64,000 nt of DNA from Rhizobium acidisoli (GTDB lineage: Bacteria; Pseudomonadota; Alphaproteobacteria; Rhizobiales; Rhizobiaceae), in NCBI RefSeq assembly GCF_002531755.2, contig NZ_CP035002.1, positions 620,001 to 684,000 on the forward strand, in the 5' to 3' direction. Below the pieces are notes generated by a model. That model saw only the letters and a program-made list of their open reading frames with translations. It was not told where the DNA came from and ran no database searches. The position numbers and the translations under genes are program-made. Position 1 is the stretch's first letter. Every line of letters starts with the position of its first letter. Below are positions 56,166-64,000 of the stretch, piece after piece.

Positions 56166-58204
56166 AGAAGATCAGCTCTCCAACACCCAGCCAGCAGGAG
56201 ACAAGGCAGTTCGGCTTCGTCGAGTGGTTTCGACCGGGAGAGCATGAGCGGACGGAGGCCGTGCTTCCTGATATTCTGGCTAGCGGCGCCAGTTATCTCC
56301 GCACGCATCTCTCCTGGGCCGAATATTTGGCGCCCGGCGGCCAGCAATGGTTCGATTGGCTGATCCCCCGCGTCGGAAGCAAGATCGACCTTCTGCCCTG
56401 CCTCCATTACACCCCACCTTCGCTCTCGCGGACGGGAAAGGCGTCAGGCGCCCCGGTCGACCTTAAATCCTATGCCGATTTCGTCGATCATATCCTGACG
56501 CGCTACGGCCGATATTTCCGCCATATCGAGCTCTGGAACGAACCCAACAACCTGCTTGATTGGGATTGGCGCCACGACAGCGATTTCCTGCTTTTTTGCG
56601 AGATGGTCGGAGGCGCCGCTTACTGGGCCAAGCAGAGAGGCTTTAAGCCGGTGCTCGGCGGCCCGTGCCCCTTTGATCCCTATTGGCTCAATCTGATGGG
56701 CGTGCGCGGTGTGCTCGGCGTCGTTGATGCTGTGGGCTTCCATGGCTTTCCCGGAACCTGGGATAGTGAGGAAGCCACCTGGGGCGGCTGGGATATGCAT
56801 CTGGGCGAGATGCGGGGAATTATCGACCGCTACAATGCCAAGGCGGAGATATGGATTACCGAAGCGGGCTATTCCACCTGGCGCAATGACGAGATCGAAC
56901 AGGCGCGACGCTTCATCAAGGCGCTTAACGTGCCGGCCGACAGGATGTTTTGGTACTCCTGGTGCGATGTGCCGCCGGACGTGCCGGTCCAAGAAGGTCT
57001 GTGGTTCGATCCGCGACACTATCACCTCGGAGCCGTTACGCACGACAACAAGCCGAAGCTCTTGGCCCGTCTTCTGATGGAAGGTGGCGTCACCAGACTG
57101 GAGGAGGTTGCTGCCCTCGCTGCCCCGCACATTGCCTCTGACGCCACACCTGTTGTCGTCACCGGCGGCAGTGGGTTCGTCGGATCCAATCTCGCCGACA
57201 GCCTGCTCAGCGACGGTGAGGACGTCATCATTCTGGACAATCTGGGTCGCTCGGGGGTCGATCAGAACCTCTCATGGCTGATCGAGCGGCATGGAGGGAG
57301 GGTTCATCCGGTCCTTGCCGATGTTCGCGACCTGATGGGCATCGAGGCCGCCTTCAAGGATGCCAAGGCTGTCTTCCATTATGCCGCCCAGACTGCCGTG
57401 ACCACGAGCATTGTAGATCCGCTCGCCGATTTCGAGACAAATGCTCGAGGCACACTCAACGTGCTGGAAGCGGTACGCAAGGCAGGCAGACAGGCGCCAG
57501 TCATCTTCGCCAGCACCAACAAGGTCTATGGCGCCCTCGACGATCTCGGCATGGTCGAGCTCGACGACCGATATGTCCCCGAAAACGACACCGTACGGAC
57601 GAAGGGGATCGCCGAGGATCGGCCGCTCGACTTCTGCACGCCCTACGGCTGTTCCAAAGGTGTCGCCGACCAGTATGTCCTCGACTACGCCAAATCCTTT
57701 GGAATACCGGCCGCCGTTTTACGGATGAGCTGCATTTATGGTCCGCGCCAATTCGGCACCGAGGACCAGGGCTGGGTCGCGCATTTTCTGATCCGGGCGC
57801 TCGGGGATGAAGCCATTTCAGTTTACGGCAGCGGCAAACAGGTTCGCGACGTCCTTCACGTCGACGATGCCGTCGCTGCCTACCGCTCGCTACTTGCCAA
57901 TGTCGACCGTGTCTCCGGCAAAGCCTTCAATCTTGGCGGGGGACCGCGCAATGCCGTCAGCGTTCTTTCGGTGCTGCGTGAGATCGAGGAGATTACCGGT
58001 CGTCCGGTCGACACAAGTTTCGGCCCGTGGCGGGCCGGCGACCAGTCCTACTTCGTCGCGGATACCGGGAAACTTGAAAGGGAAACTGACTGGGCCGCCC
58101 GCGTCGGATGGCGCGATGGGCTCCGGCATCTTGCCGAATGGCTGATCGCCAATCGTTTCGGCGGCCAGCAGATCCGCAGGGAAAAGCGGAAGGTAGTGGC
58201 ATGA
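56162..58204 (+). CDS. Fusion: clan A glycoside hydrolase domain + CDP-paratose-2-epimerase-like SDR
   Basis: 680 residues. Residues about 10-320 look like a clan A (GH39/GH5-like) glycosidase: acid/base Glu127 in LWNEPNN and nucleophile Glu234 in IWITEAGYS. Residues about 330-675 form a separate extended SDR: VTGGSGFVGSN near 333, FASTNKVYG, Tyr495/Lys499 in PYGCSKGVADQYV, and IYGPRQFGTEDQGWVAHF, characteristic of CDP-paratose/tyvelose epimerases. There is no signal peptide. ATGA overlap with the previous gene; the frame and both active sites are intact. The combined reaction is unknown. Confidence 0.82.
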   Translation: MKKISSPTPSQQETRQFGFVEWFRPGEHERTEAVLPDILASGASYLRTHLSWAEYLAPGGQQWFDWLIPRVGSKIDLLPCLHYTPPSLSRTGKASGAPVDLKSYADFVDHILTRYGRYFRHIELWNEPNNLLDWDWRHDSDFLLFCEMVGGAAYWAKQRGFKPVLGGPCPFDPYWLNLMGVRGVLGVVDAVGFHGFPGTWDSEEATWGGWDMHLGEMRGIIDRYNAKAEIWITEAGYSTWRNDEIEQARRFIKALNVPADRMFWYSWCDVPPDVPVQEGLWFDPRHYHLGAVTHDNKPKLLARLLMEGGVTRLEEVAALAAPHIASDATPVVVTGGSGFVGSNLADSLLSDGEDVIILDNLGRSGVDQNLSWLIERHGGRVHPVLADVRDLMGIEAAFKDAKAVFHYAAQTAVTTSIVDPLADFETNARGTLNVLEAVRKAGRQAPVIFASTNKVYGALDDLGMVELDDRYVPENDTVRTKGIAEDRPLDFCTPYGCSKGVADQYVLDYAKSFGIPAAVLRMSCIYGPRQFGTEDQGWVAHFLIRALGDEAISVYGSGKQVRDVLHVDDAVAAYRSLLANVDRVSGKAFNLGGGPRNAVSVLSVLREIEEITGRPVDTSFGPWRAGDQSYFVADTGKLERETDWAARVGWRDGLRHLAEWLIANRFGGQQIRREKRKVVA

Positions 58205-59313
58205 CCGCAAACGCGCGAGATACCCGGCACCGCCGCGTGCTGATGACGGTCGACGCCGTTGGCGGGGTCTGGGCTTACGCCATGGATTTGGCTGCCGCCT
58301 TGAAGCCAAACCATGTCGAGGTTGTCTTCGCAGGCCTGGGGCCGGTGCCAACGGCGGAAAAGATTGCCGAAGCAAACGGGCTCGGCACGCTTAACTGGCT
58401 GGAGGCGCCGCTCGACTGGATGGCGGGGCATGAAAAGGAAGTTGCAGAAGTGCCGCGTTTGATTGCCGATCTCGCCCGCCGCGAGGAGGTCGATCTTCTG
58501 CATCTTAATATGCCGTCGCAAGCAGCCGGCATGCAGACGGACCTGCCGGTCATCGTGGTCTGTCATTCCTGTGTGGTGACCTGGTTTGCCGCCGTGCGCG
58601 GCACCGCGGTGCCACGTGACTGGCAATGGCAATATCGGCTGAATGAGGCAGGTTTTATCCGTGCGGACACGGTGATCGCCCCGAGCCGCAGCCATTCTGC
58701 GGCGATGGAGGCGGCCTATGGAGCGATCCAGAACCTTCGCGTGGTTTACAATGCGAGCGCTCTCGAACGTTCCAGCGAACCCAAACAGGATTTCGTCCTG
58801 GCGGCCGGCCGCTGGTGGGACGAGGGGAAAAACGGCGCCGTTCTGGATGCAGCGGCAGCTCTTTCGCGCTGGCCAGTGATGTTGGCCGGTGCCGACCGCG
58901 GTCCTAATGGTCAATATCTGCGGTTTCACCATGCCGACCATCTGGGCGAGATCTCGCGTCAGCGGATGGCGGTCCTGGCGCGGCAGGCGGCAATCGTCGC
59001 CTCTCCATCCCTTTTCGAACCATTCGGCCTGGCGGCGCTCGAAGCGGCGAGGGCCGGCGCAGCCTTGGTGCTTTCCGATATTCCAACCTATCGGGAGATT
59101 TGGGGCGATGCCGCGCTGTTTGCTAATCCGCATCATCCAGAAGCTTTCGCAGATGCCTTCAACCGCCTCGCGGATGATCCGCAGCAGCGCGCAGCCCTCG
59201 GCCGGAAGGCGCAGGAGCGATCGGCTCGCTTCAGCCTGGAAGCGCAGGGCGAAGCCATGTCCGGGATCTATTCCGGCAGGCTTGGCCACACCCTATCGAC
59301 AGCCGCGGAGTGA
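58201..59313 (+). CDS. GT4-like glycosyltransferase
   Basis: 370 residues, GT-B fold. The C-terminal donor site reads PSLFEPFGLAALEAARAGAALVLSD, with the E-x7-E motif. The N-terminal domain opens LMTVDAVGGVWAYAMDLAAAL. Retaining transfer of a sugar from a nucleotide donor is expected. Coupled by ATGA to the fusion gene. Donor and acceptor unknown. Confidence 0.87.
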   Translation: MTANARDTRHRRVLMTVDAVGGVWAYAMDLAAALKPNHVEVVFAGLGPVPTAEKIAEANGLGTLNWLEAPLDWMAGHEKEVAEVPRLIADLARREEVDLLHLNMPSQAAGMQTDLPVIVVCHSCVVTWFAAVRGTAVPRDWQWQYRLNEAGFIRADTVIAPSRSHSAAMEAAYGAIQNLRVVYNASALERSSEPKQDFVLAAGRWWDEGKNGAVLDAAAALSRWPVMLAGADRGPNGQYLRFHHADHLGEISRQRMAVLARQAAIVASPSLFEPFGLAALEAARAGAALVLSDIPTYREIWGDAALFANPHHPEAFADAFNRLADDPQQRAALGRKAQERSARFSLEAQGEAMSGIYSGRLGHTLSTAAE

Positions 59314-59315
59314 TC

Positions 59316-60446
59316 ATGAAGTTCGTATTCTATACCCATTCGCTCATCTCCGACTGGAACCACGGCAACGCGCATTTTCTTCGCGGTGTGATGCGCGACC
59401 TCCAGCGGCGCGGCCATGACACCCTGGCATTGGAACCGGAAGATGCCTGGAGCCGTGCCAACCTTGTCGGCGATCAGGGCGCCTCGGCAATCGCGAGGTT
59501 TTACCAGACCTTTCCGCAGCACCGCTCGCAGATCTACGAAAAGAGCTTCGATCATGAAGCCGCGCTTGGGGATGCTGATGTCGTCATCGTCCACGAATGG
59601 ACGGAGCCTGAACTGGTTGCGCGGCTCGGCCGCATCCGGAGCAATGGCGCCGACTTCACGCTGCTCTTTCACGACACACATCATCGGGCAGTCTCGGCCG
59701 AAGGCGATATCGCCGGGTTGACCCTTAGCGACTATGACGGTGTGCTGGCTTTCGGCGAGACGTTGCGGGAACGCTATCTCAAAGCAGGCTGGGGAAAGTC
59801 CGTGTTCACCTGGCACGAAGCAGCCGACGACACTCTGTTTCGGCCAATGCCGGAAATCGACAGAACCGGAGACCTCATCTGGATTGGCAACTGGGGTGAT
59901 GATGAACGGTCGGCCGAGATCGCCGAATTCCTGGTCGGTCCCGCCCAATCGCTTGGCCTGAAGACGACCGTTCGCGGCGTCCGGTATCCCGATCAGGCGC
60001 TCGAGGCTCTTCGCGAAGCCGGTATCGCTTACGGCGGATGGATCGCCAATGCGGATGTTCCTGCCGCCTTCGCCAGCCACAAGGTGACAGTGCACATTCC
60101 ACGACGTCCCTATGTCCAGCATCTGCCGGGTATTCCAACCATCCGCGTCTTCGAAGCCCTTGCCTGCGGGATACCATTGATCTCGGCACCATGGGACGAT
60201 GCCGAACACCTCTTCTCGCCGGGCACGGATTTTCTTCTCGTTCGCGACGGCGAGGAAATGAAGAGGAATCTGCGTGACGTTCTTTCGGATCCCGATTACG
60301 CCGTAAGCCTCGCCGCGGCGGGTCTGACGACGATCAAGGCGCGCCACACCTGCCGGCATCGCGTCGACGAGCTTTTCGCAGTCCTGACGCGCTGCGGTAC
60401 GAACCGCGTCACCGCCAATTTCCAATCCCGCGAGGCAGCCGAATGA
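59316..60446 (+). CDS. CgeB-like glycosyltransferase (first of three)
   Basis: 376 residues, GT-B fold of the CgeB (spore-maturation-protein-like) type. The opening FVFYTHSLISDWNHGNAHFLRG and donor-side IPTIRVFEALACGIPLISAPW with DFLLVRDGEEM are typical. Despite the name there is no link to sporulation here; family proteins act as glycosyltransferases. Starts 2 bases after the GT4 stop and overlaps the next gene (ATGA). Confidence 0.82.
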   Translation: MKFVFYTHSLISDWNHGNAHFLRGVMRDLQRRGHDTLALEPEDAWSRANLVGDQGASAIARFYQTFPQHRSQIYEKSFDHEAALGDADVVIVHEWTEPELVARLGRIRSNGADFTLLFHDTHHRAVSAEGDIAGLTLSDYDGVLAFGETLRERYLKAGWGKSVFTWHEAADDTLFRPMPEIDRTGDLIWIGNWGDDERSAEIAEFLVGPAQSLGLKTTVRGVRYPDQALEALREAGIAYGGWIANADVPAAFASHKVTVHIPRRPYVQHLPGIPTIRVFEALACGIPLISAPWDDAEHLFSPGTDFLLVRDGEEMKRNLRDVLSDPDYAVSLAAAGLTTIKARHTCRHRVDELFAVLTRCGTNRVTANFQSREAAE

Positions 60447-61534
60447 AGATCGCATTTTTCGGTTCAAGCCTCGTCTCCGCCTATTGGAATGGCGCTGCCA
60501 CCTATTATCGCGGCCTGCTGCGGGCGCTGGCGGCGAAAGGATATGACATCACTTTCTATGAACCCGATGTCTATGATCGGCAAAAGAACCGCGACATGGA
60601 TCCGCCGGGCTGGTGCAAGGTCGTCGTCTACGAAGGCACGATCGACGCCTTGAAGGCCGTCAGCGGCTCTGCGGCTGAGGCCGATATCGTCGTCAAGGCA
60701 AGCGGCGTCGGTTTCGAAGACGATCTGCTTCTGGAAGAGGTGCTTGGCCATGCGCGGCCGCAGGCCCTGAAAATCTTCTGGGATGTCGATGCGCCGGCAA
60801 CGCTTGCCGAACTCAAGGCAAATCCCGATCATCGGCTGCGCCGGGCGCTTTGCGGGATCGATCTTGTCCTCACTTATGGCGGCGGCGATCCGGTCGTCAA
60901 CGCATACCGCGCCGTCGGCGCGGCCGACTGCGTGCCGATCTACAATGCGCTCGATCCGCAAACGCACCACCCGGTGCCCGAGGACATACGCTTCTCCGCC
61001 GATCTCGCCTTCCTCGGCAACCGTCTGCCGGATCGCGAGGCGCGGGTCGAGCATTTCTTTCTGGAGCCCGCGTCACGTTTGCCGGACCGGACATTCCTGC
61101 TTGGCGGTTCCGGCTGGCAGGACAAGCCGGTCGCGTCCAATATCCGCTATATCGGCCACGTGCCGACGCGGGATCACAATGCCTTCAACGTGACCCCGAC
61201 GGCGGTTCTCAATGTATCGCGCGCCAGCATGGCGGAAAACGGTTTCTCGCCGGCGACACGCGTCTTCGAAGCCGCCGGCGCCGGCGCCTGCCTTATTACC
61301 GACGACTGGGAAGGCATCGAGTTCTTCCTGAAGCCCGATGAGGAAATCCTGGTCGCGCGCGACGGACAGGACGTGGCGGCGCTGGTTGCCGGCTTGTCGC
61401 GCCAGTCGGCTCGGAAAATTGGCGAGAGCGCGCGTCAGCGCGTGCTGACAGAGCACACCTACACCAATCGAGCCGAAGCCGTAGACAAGATTTTCCGCGC
61501 TCGTCTCGGCGCGCGGATGGAGGCAGCCGAATGA
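60443..61534 (+). CDS. CgeB-like glycosyltransferase (second of three)
   Basis: 363 residues, same fold. The opening is FFGSSLVSAYWNGAATYYRG, with ALKIFWDVDAPATLAEL mid-domain and SPATRVFEAAGAGACLITDDW in the donor domain. It resembles the following gene more than the preceding one (shared D-V/I-D-x-P-x-T-L block), suggesting duplication. ATGA overlaps at both ends. Confidence 0.84.
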   Translation: MKIAFFGSSLVSAYWNGAATYYRGLLRALAAKGYDITFYEPDVYDRQKNRDMDPPGWCKVVVYEGTIDALKAVSGSAAEADIVVKASGVGFEDDLLLEEVLGHARPQALKIFWDVDAPATLAELKANPDHRLRRALCGIDLVLTYGGGDPVVNAYRAVGAADCVPIYNALDPQTHHPVPEDIRFSADLAFLGNRLPDREARVEHFFLEPASRLPDRTFLLGGSGWQDKPVASNIRYIGHVPTRDHNAFNVTPTAVLNVSRASMAENGFSPATRVFEAAGAGACLITDDWEGIEFFLKPDEEILVARDGQDVAALVAGLSRQSARKIGESARQRVLTEHTYTNRAEAVDKIFRARLGARMEAAE

Positions 61535-62631
61535 CCCGGTCGCTCGACATCGTCTTTATCGGGCTTTCACTTTCCTCGTCCTGGGGAAACGGCCATGCCA
61601 CGACTTACCGCGCTCTCATCAAAGGGCTTCGCCAGGACGGTCACCGGGTTCTGTTCCTGGAGCGGGACGTCCCCTGGTACGCCAGTCAACGCGATCTTGC
61701 TTCACCGGATTTCTGCGACCTCGCCTATTACGGCGACATCGACCCGATGATCGACCTTCATCGAGATCGGCTGAGACGAGCCGATGCCGTCATCGTCGGA
61801 TCCTACGTGCCCGAGGGTGTGGCGCTCATCGACAAACTCGACAAGCTTGAGCCAAAAGGGCTCTGCTTCTACGACATCGACACGCCTGTAACCCTCGCAA
61901 AGCTTGATCGCGGCGAGGAGGAATATCTGGCGCTGCGGCAGATCCCAATCTTTGACGCCTACTTCTCCTTTTCCGGAGGAGAGGTACTGACCCGGCTGGA
62001 GAAGAGATATGGGGCGAGGAAAGCTGTCGCGCTCTACTGCTCGGTCGATGAAACCCGATATGCCAACACAGGTGAGCCAGCTTGCTGGGATCTTGGCTAC
62101 CTTGGAACATACAGCCCGGATCGCCAGCCGACATTGGACCGCCTGCTTCTGGAGCCGGCACGTCGCCTGCCATCCATGCGCTTCGTCGTCGCCGGGCCGC
62201 AATATCCCGCCGAGATCGACTGGCCGGCGAACGTGGAGCGCATCGAGCATTTGGCGCCGGCTGATCATGCAAGCTTCTACACCAGGCAACGGTTTACCCT
62301 GAATGTGACCCGCAGCGACATGATCGCCGCCGGATGGTCGCCTAGCGTGCGGCTCTTCGAAGCCGCAGCCTGCGGAACAGCTGTTGTCAGCGACTTCTGG
62401 CGCGGGCTCGATGAACTCCTGCCAGCTGGGGAGGCTTTGCTTGTTGCGCAAGGTCCAGCCGATGTCGTGGCGGTGTTGACCGAACTCGCCGATGCCGACC
62501 GCATCGCGATTGCCGCTGCCGCCAGAAGGCGCGTCTTGAGCGGCCATACCGGAGCTGCCCGTGCCGCCGAACTCGCCCAGACCCTTTCGAAACTGCCGGC
62601 AAACCGAGCTTATGAGCGTATTTCAGCGTGA
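61531..62631 (+). CDS. CgeB-like glycosyltransferase (third of three)
   Basis: 366 residues. Opening IVFIGLSLSSSWGNGHATTYRA, mid-domain LCFYDIDTPVTLAKLDRG, donor domain WSPSVRLFEAAACGTAVVSDFW. Paralogue of the preceding gene. It ends 12 bases before the decarboxylase-like gene. Confidence 0.84.
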   Translation: MTRSLDIVFIGLSLSSSWGNGHATTYRALIKGLRQDGHRVLFLERDVPWYASQRDLASPDFCDLAYYGDIDPMIDLHRDRLRRADAVIVGSYVPEGVALIDKLDKLEPKGLCFYDIDTPVTLAKLDRGEEEYLALRQIPIFDAYFSFSGGEVLTRLEKRYGARKAVALYCSVDETRYANTGEPACWDLGYLGTYSPDRQPTLDRLLLEPARRLPSMRFVVAGPQYPAEIDWPANVERIEHLAPADHASFYTRQRFTLNVTRSDMIAAGWSPSVRLFEAAACGTAVVSDFWRGLDELLPAGEALLVAQGPADVVAVLTELADADRIAIAAAARRRVLSGHTGAARAAELAQTLSKLPANRAYERISA

Positions 62632-62643
62632 AGGAGAGTATCG

Positions 62644-63690
62644 ATGCTGCAAGTCAATCGTCGCGGAAAAGCCAAGACTGTTCTGGTGGCAGGGGGAGCC
62701 GGCTTTGTCGGGTCTCATCTCTGCGATGCCCTCCTCGGTCGTGGTGATTCCGTCATCTGCGTTGACAGTTATATTACCGGCTCGCTGGATAACGTGCGTC
62801 CGTTGACCAATCACCCGCGCTTCCGGCTTATCGAAAAGGATGTTTGCCAGTTCCTGGAAATCGAGGAGCCGCTGGACCAGATCTATAACCTCGCCTGCGC
62901 AGCATCGCCGCCGCAATATCAGGCGGATCCTGTCCATACGATGATGACCTGCGTTGCCGGCACGGGAAACCTGCTTGCGCTTGCCGAACGACACGGCGCT
63001 TCGTTCCTCCAGGCTTCGACGAGCGAGGTCTATGGCGATCCGGCCGAACATCCCCAGCGGGAAGACTATCGCGGCAATGTCAACTGCACGGGGCCGCGGG
63101 CCTGCTATGATGAAGGAAAGCGCGCCGCCGAAGCCCTCTGCTTCGACATGTTGCGTGCCGGCCGCGTCGATGCCCGCGTTCCCCGCATTTTCAACACCTA
63201 TGGCCCGCGCATGCAGGCAAATGACGGCCGCATTGTTTCAAACCTGATCGTGCCGGCCCTGTCTGGAAAACCCCTGACCATCTATGGAAGCGGCACGCAG
63301 ACGCGGTCGTTCTGCTATGTCAGCGATCTGGTCAGCGGCCTGATTGCGCTGATGGACCTCAGGCCCAACCCCGGCGTACCGGTCAATCTCGGCAATCCCG
63401 GTGAGTTCACGATCAACGAGCTCGCCCAGATGATCCGCTCGATGGTGCCTGGCCGGACGGGGATTGTCTACAAGCCGCTGCCGAAGGACGATCCACAGCG
63501 CCGCCGTCCGGATATCTCGCGAGCGCGGGAACTTCTCGATTGGCAACCGACGGTGCAGCTTTCAGAAGGCCTCGTCTCTACGGTGGAATGGTTTGCCAAC
63601 AGCCTCGCCCGCCGCCCGCGGCGGCAGGCAACGGCGTCTCGCAGCCACCTGAACCCGACAGCCTCGCTGATGGCTCCCGCGCAAGGCTGA
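62644..63690 (+). CDS. UDP-glucuronate decarboxylase-like SDR (UDP-xylose synthase family)
   Basis: 348 residues. Cofactor motif VAGGAGFVGSHL near 15-26; NLACAASPPQYQADPVHT, ASTSEVYGDP, Tyr-x3-Lys in CYDEGKRAAE, and RIFNTYGPRM are the full set of UXS signatures. The reaction in the family is UDP-glucuronate to UDP-xylose plus CO2. No N-terminal membrane helix, as is usual in bacteria. It would supply a pentose donor to the glycosyltransferases. The Pro-rich tail (last 30 residues) is not conserved-looking. Confidence 0.88.
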   Translation: MLQVNRRGKAKTVLVAGGAGFVGSHLCDALLGRGDSVICVDSYITGSLDNVRPLTNHPRFRLIEKDVCQFLEIEEPLDQIYNLACAASPPQYQADPVHTMMTCVAGTGNLLALAERHGASFLQASTSEVYGDPAEHPQREDYRGNVNCTGPRACYDEGKRAAEALCFDMLRAGRVDARVPRIFNTYGPRMQANDGRIVSNLIVPALSGKPLTIYGSGTQTRSFCYVSDLVSGLIALMDLRPNPGVPVNLGNPGEFTINELAQMIRSMVPGRTGIVYKPLPKDDPQRRRPDISRARELLDWQPTVQLSEGLVSTVEWFANSLARRPRRQATASRSHLNPTASLMAPAQG

Positions 63691-63710
63691 TCGAAAAACG
63701 GAGGCAAGCC

Positions 63711-64000
63711 ATGATGAACCTCGCCCTGAAACGCCGCGTGAGTGAACTCGGCCCCTGGTTCCAGAACATGCGGCTCGGAGAGATTGAAACCGCTCCGGAT
63801 CATTTTCTCGGCGATTATCCCGCTTTCAAATGGGAGCGCTTCAAACATGTCGTGCCCGAAGATCTGGGCGGGCGCAGCGTGCTCGATATCGGCTGTAATG
63901 CCGGCTTTTACGCACTTGAGATGAAACGGCGCAATGCCGGGCGTGTGCTCGGCATCGATTCCGATGCCCGTTATCTTGAGCAAGCTCGTTTCGCCGCCGC
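63711..64000 (+). CDS. SAM-dependent methyltransferase, 5' part (CmoB-like)
   Basis: 96 residues visible; the window ends inside the gene. FQNMRLGEIETAP, then FKWERFKHVVPEDLGGRSVLDIGCNAGFYALEM is the CmoB-like group (TIGR04290-type by recall), in which DIGCNAGF binds SAM. GGAGG precedes tandem ATGs. It probably methylates a sugar or lipid-linked product of the cluster rather than tRNA, given the neighbours (inference). Confidence 0.8.
   Translation, partial: MMNLALKRRVSELGPWFQNMRLGEIETAPDHFLGDYPAFKWERFKHVVPEDLGGRSVLDIGCNAGFYALEMKRRNAGRVLGIDSDARYLEQARFAA

Noticed and set aside
58048..59289. Minus-strand frame of 413 codons opposite the GT4 gene
   Set aside because: Shadow; the plus-strand GT4 has the E-x7-E donor motif and coupled starts.

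Overview
The window is high-GC alphaproteobacterial DNA and looks like Rhizobium (R. leguminosarum/R. etli group), probably from a large plasmid or chromid. The main reasons are a complete GlpSTPQUV-type glycerol uptake operon of the kind known from R. leguminosarum, a small heat-shock gene with a ROSE-like leader, small proteins I recognise as rhizobial, and several promoters resembling the alphaproteobacterial EcfG general-stress consensus. No rRNA, tRNA, CRISPR array, insertion sequence or replication gene was seen.

Layout. 0-9 kb: the end of a DUF992 gene, a GNAT acetyltransferase, a divergent LysR/EamA pair, a large SAM-cyclase-ATPase-TPR protein, a DUF4242 protein, and Hsp20 with a likely RNA thermometer. 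9-19 kb: glpR, glpD, glpSTPQUV and glpK, a self-contained glycerol regulon. 19-24 kb: a ribose/galactofuranose-type sugar ABC importer with two permeases, on the minus strand. 24-25 kb: a RES-Xre toxin-antitoxin pair. 25-29 kb: a three-gene surface-polysaccharide block (pyruvyl transferase, flippase, acyltransferase) of different base composition. 29-41.5 kb: a catabolic island with a PdxA2-like dehydrogenase, an iron alcohol dehydrogenase, a cytoplasmic sialidase-like protein, a DapA/NanA-family aldolase, a five-gene Dpp/Opp-type importer, a DUF1537 acid-sugar kinase and a GntR/FCD regulator. 41.5-53 kb: a stress and signalling region with a FecR-domain protein, a PAS histidine kinase overlapping a frameshifted RsbQ-like hydrolase, a decayed response regulator, DUF4142, DUF421, DUF2934, a protein-isoaspartate methyltransferase fusion, an SDR, a zinc alcohol dehydrogenase and several tiny proteins. 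52.9-64 kb: a glycan-biosynthesis cluster with two minus-strand dehydrogenases diverging from a tightly coupled plus-strand operon of sugar-nucleotide epimerases, a glycosidase-epimerase fusion, four glycosyltransferases, a UDP-xylose-synthase-like enzyme and a methyltransferase cut by the window end.

How the parts work together. GlpSTPQUV imports glycerol, GlpK phosphorylates it, GlpD oxidises it and GlpR represses; two candidate operator regions carry half-sites with an 11-nt period. The 29-41.5 kb island reads as uptake, hydrolysis, aldol cleavage, reduction, phosphorylation and oxidation of an unidentified acid-sugar conjugate. The 55-64 kb cluster reads as synthesis of nucleotide sugars and assembly of a short methylated glycan of unknown structure. 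These last two are the best candidates for undescribed systems.
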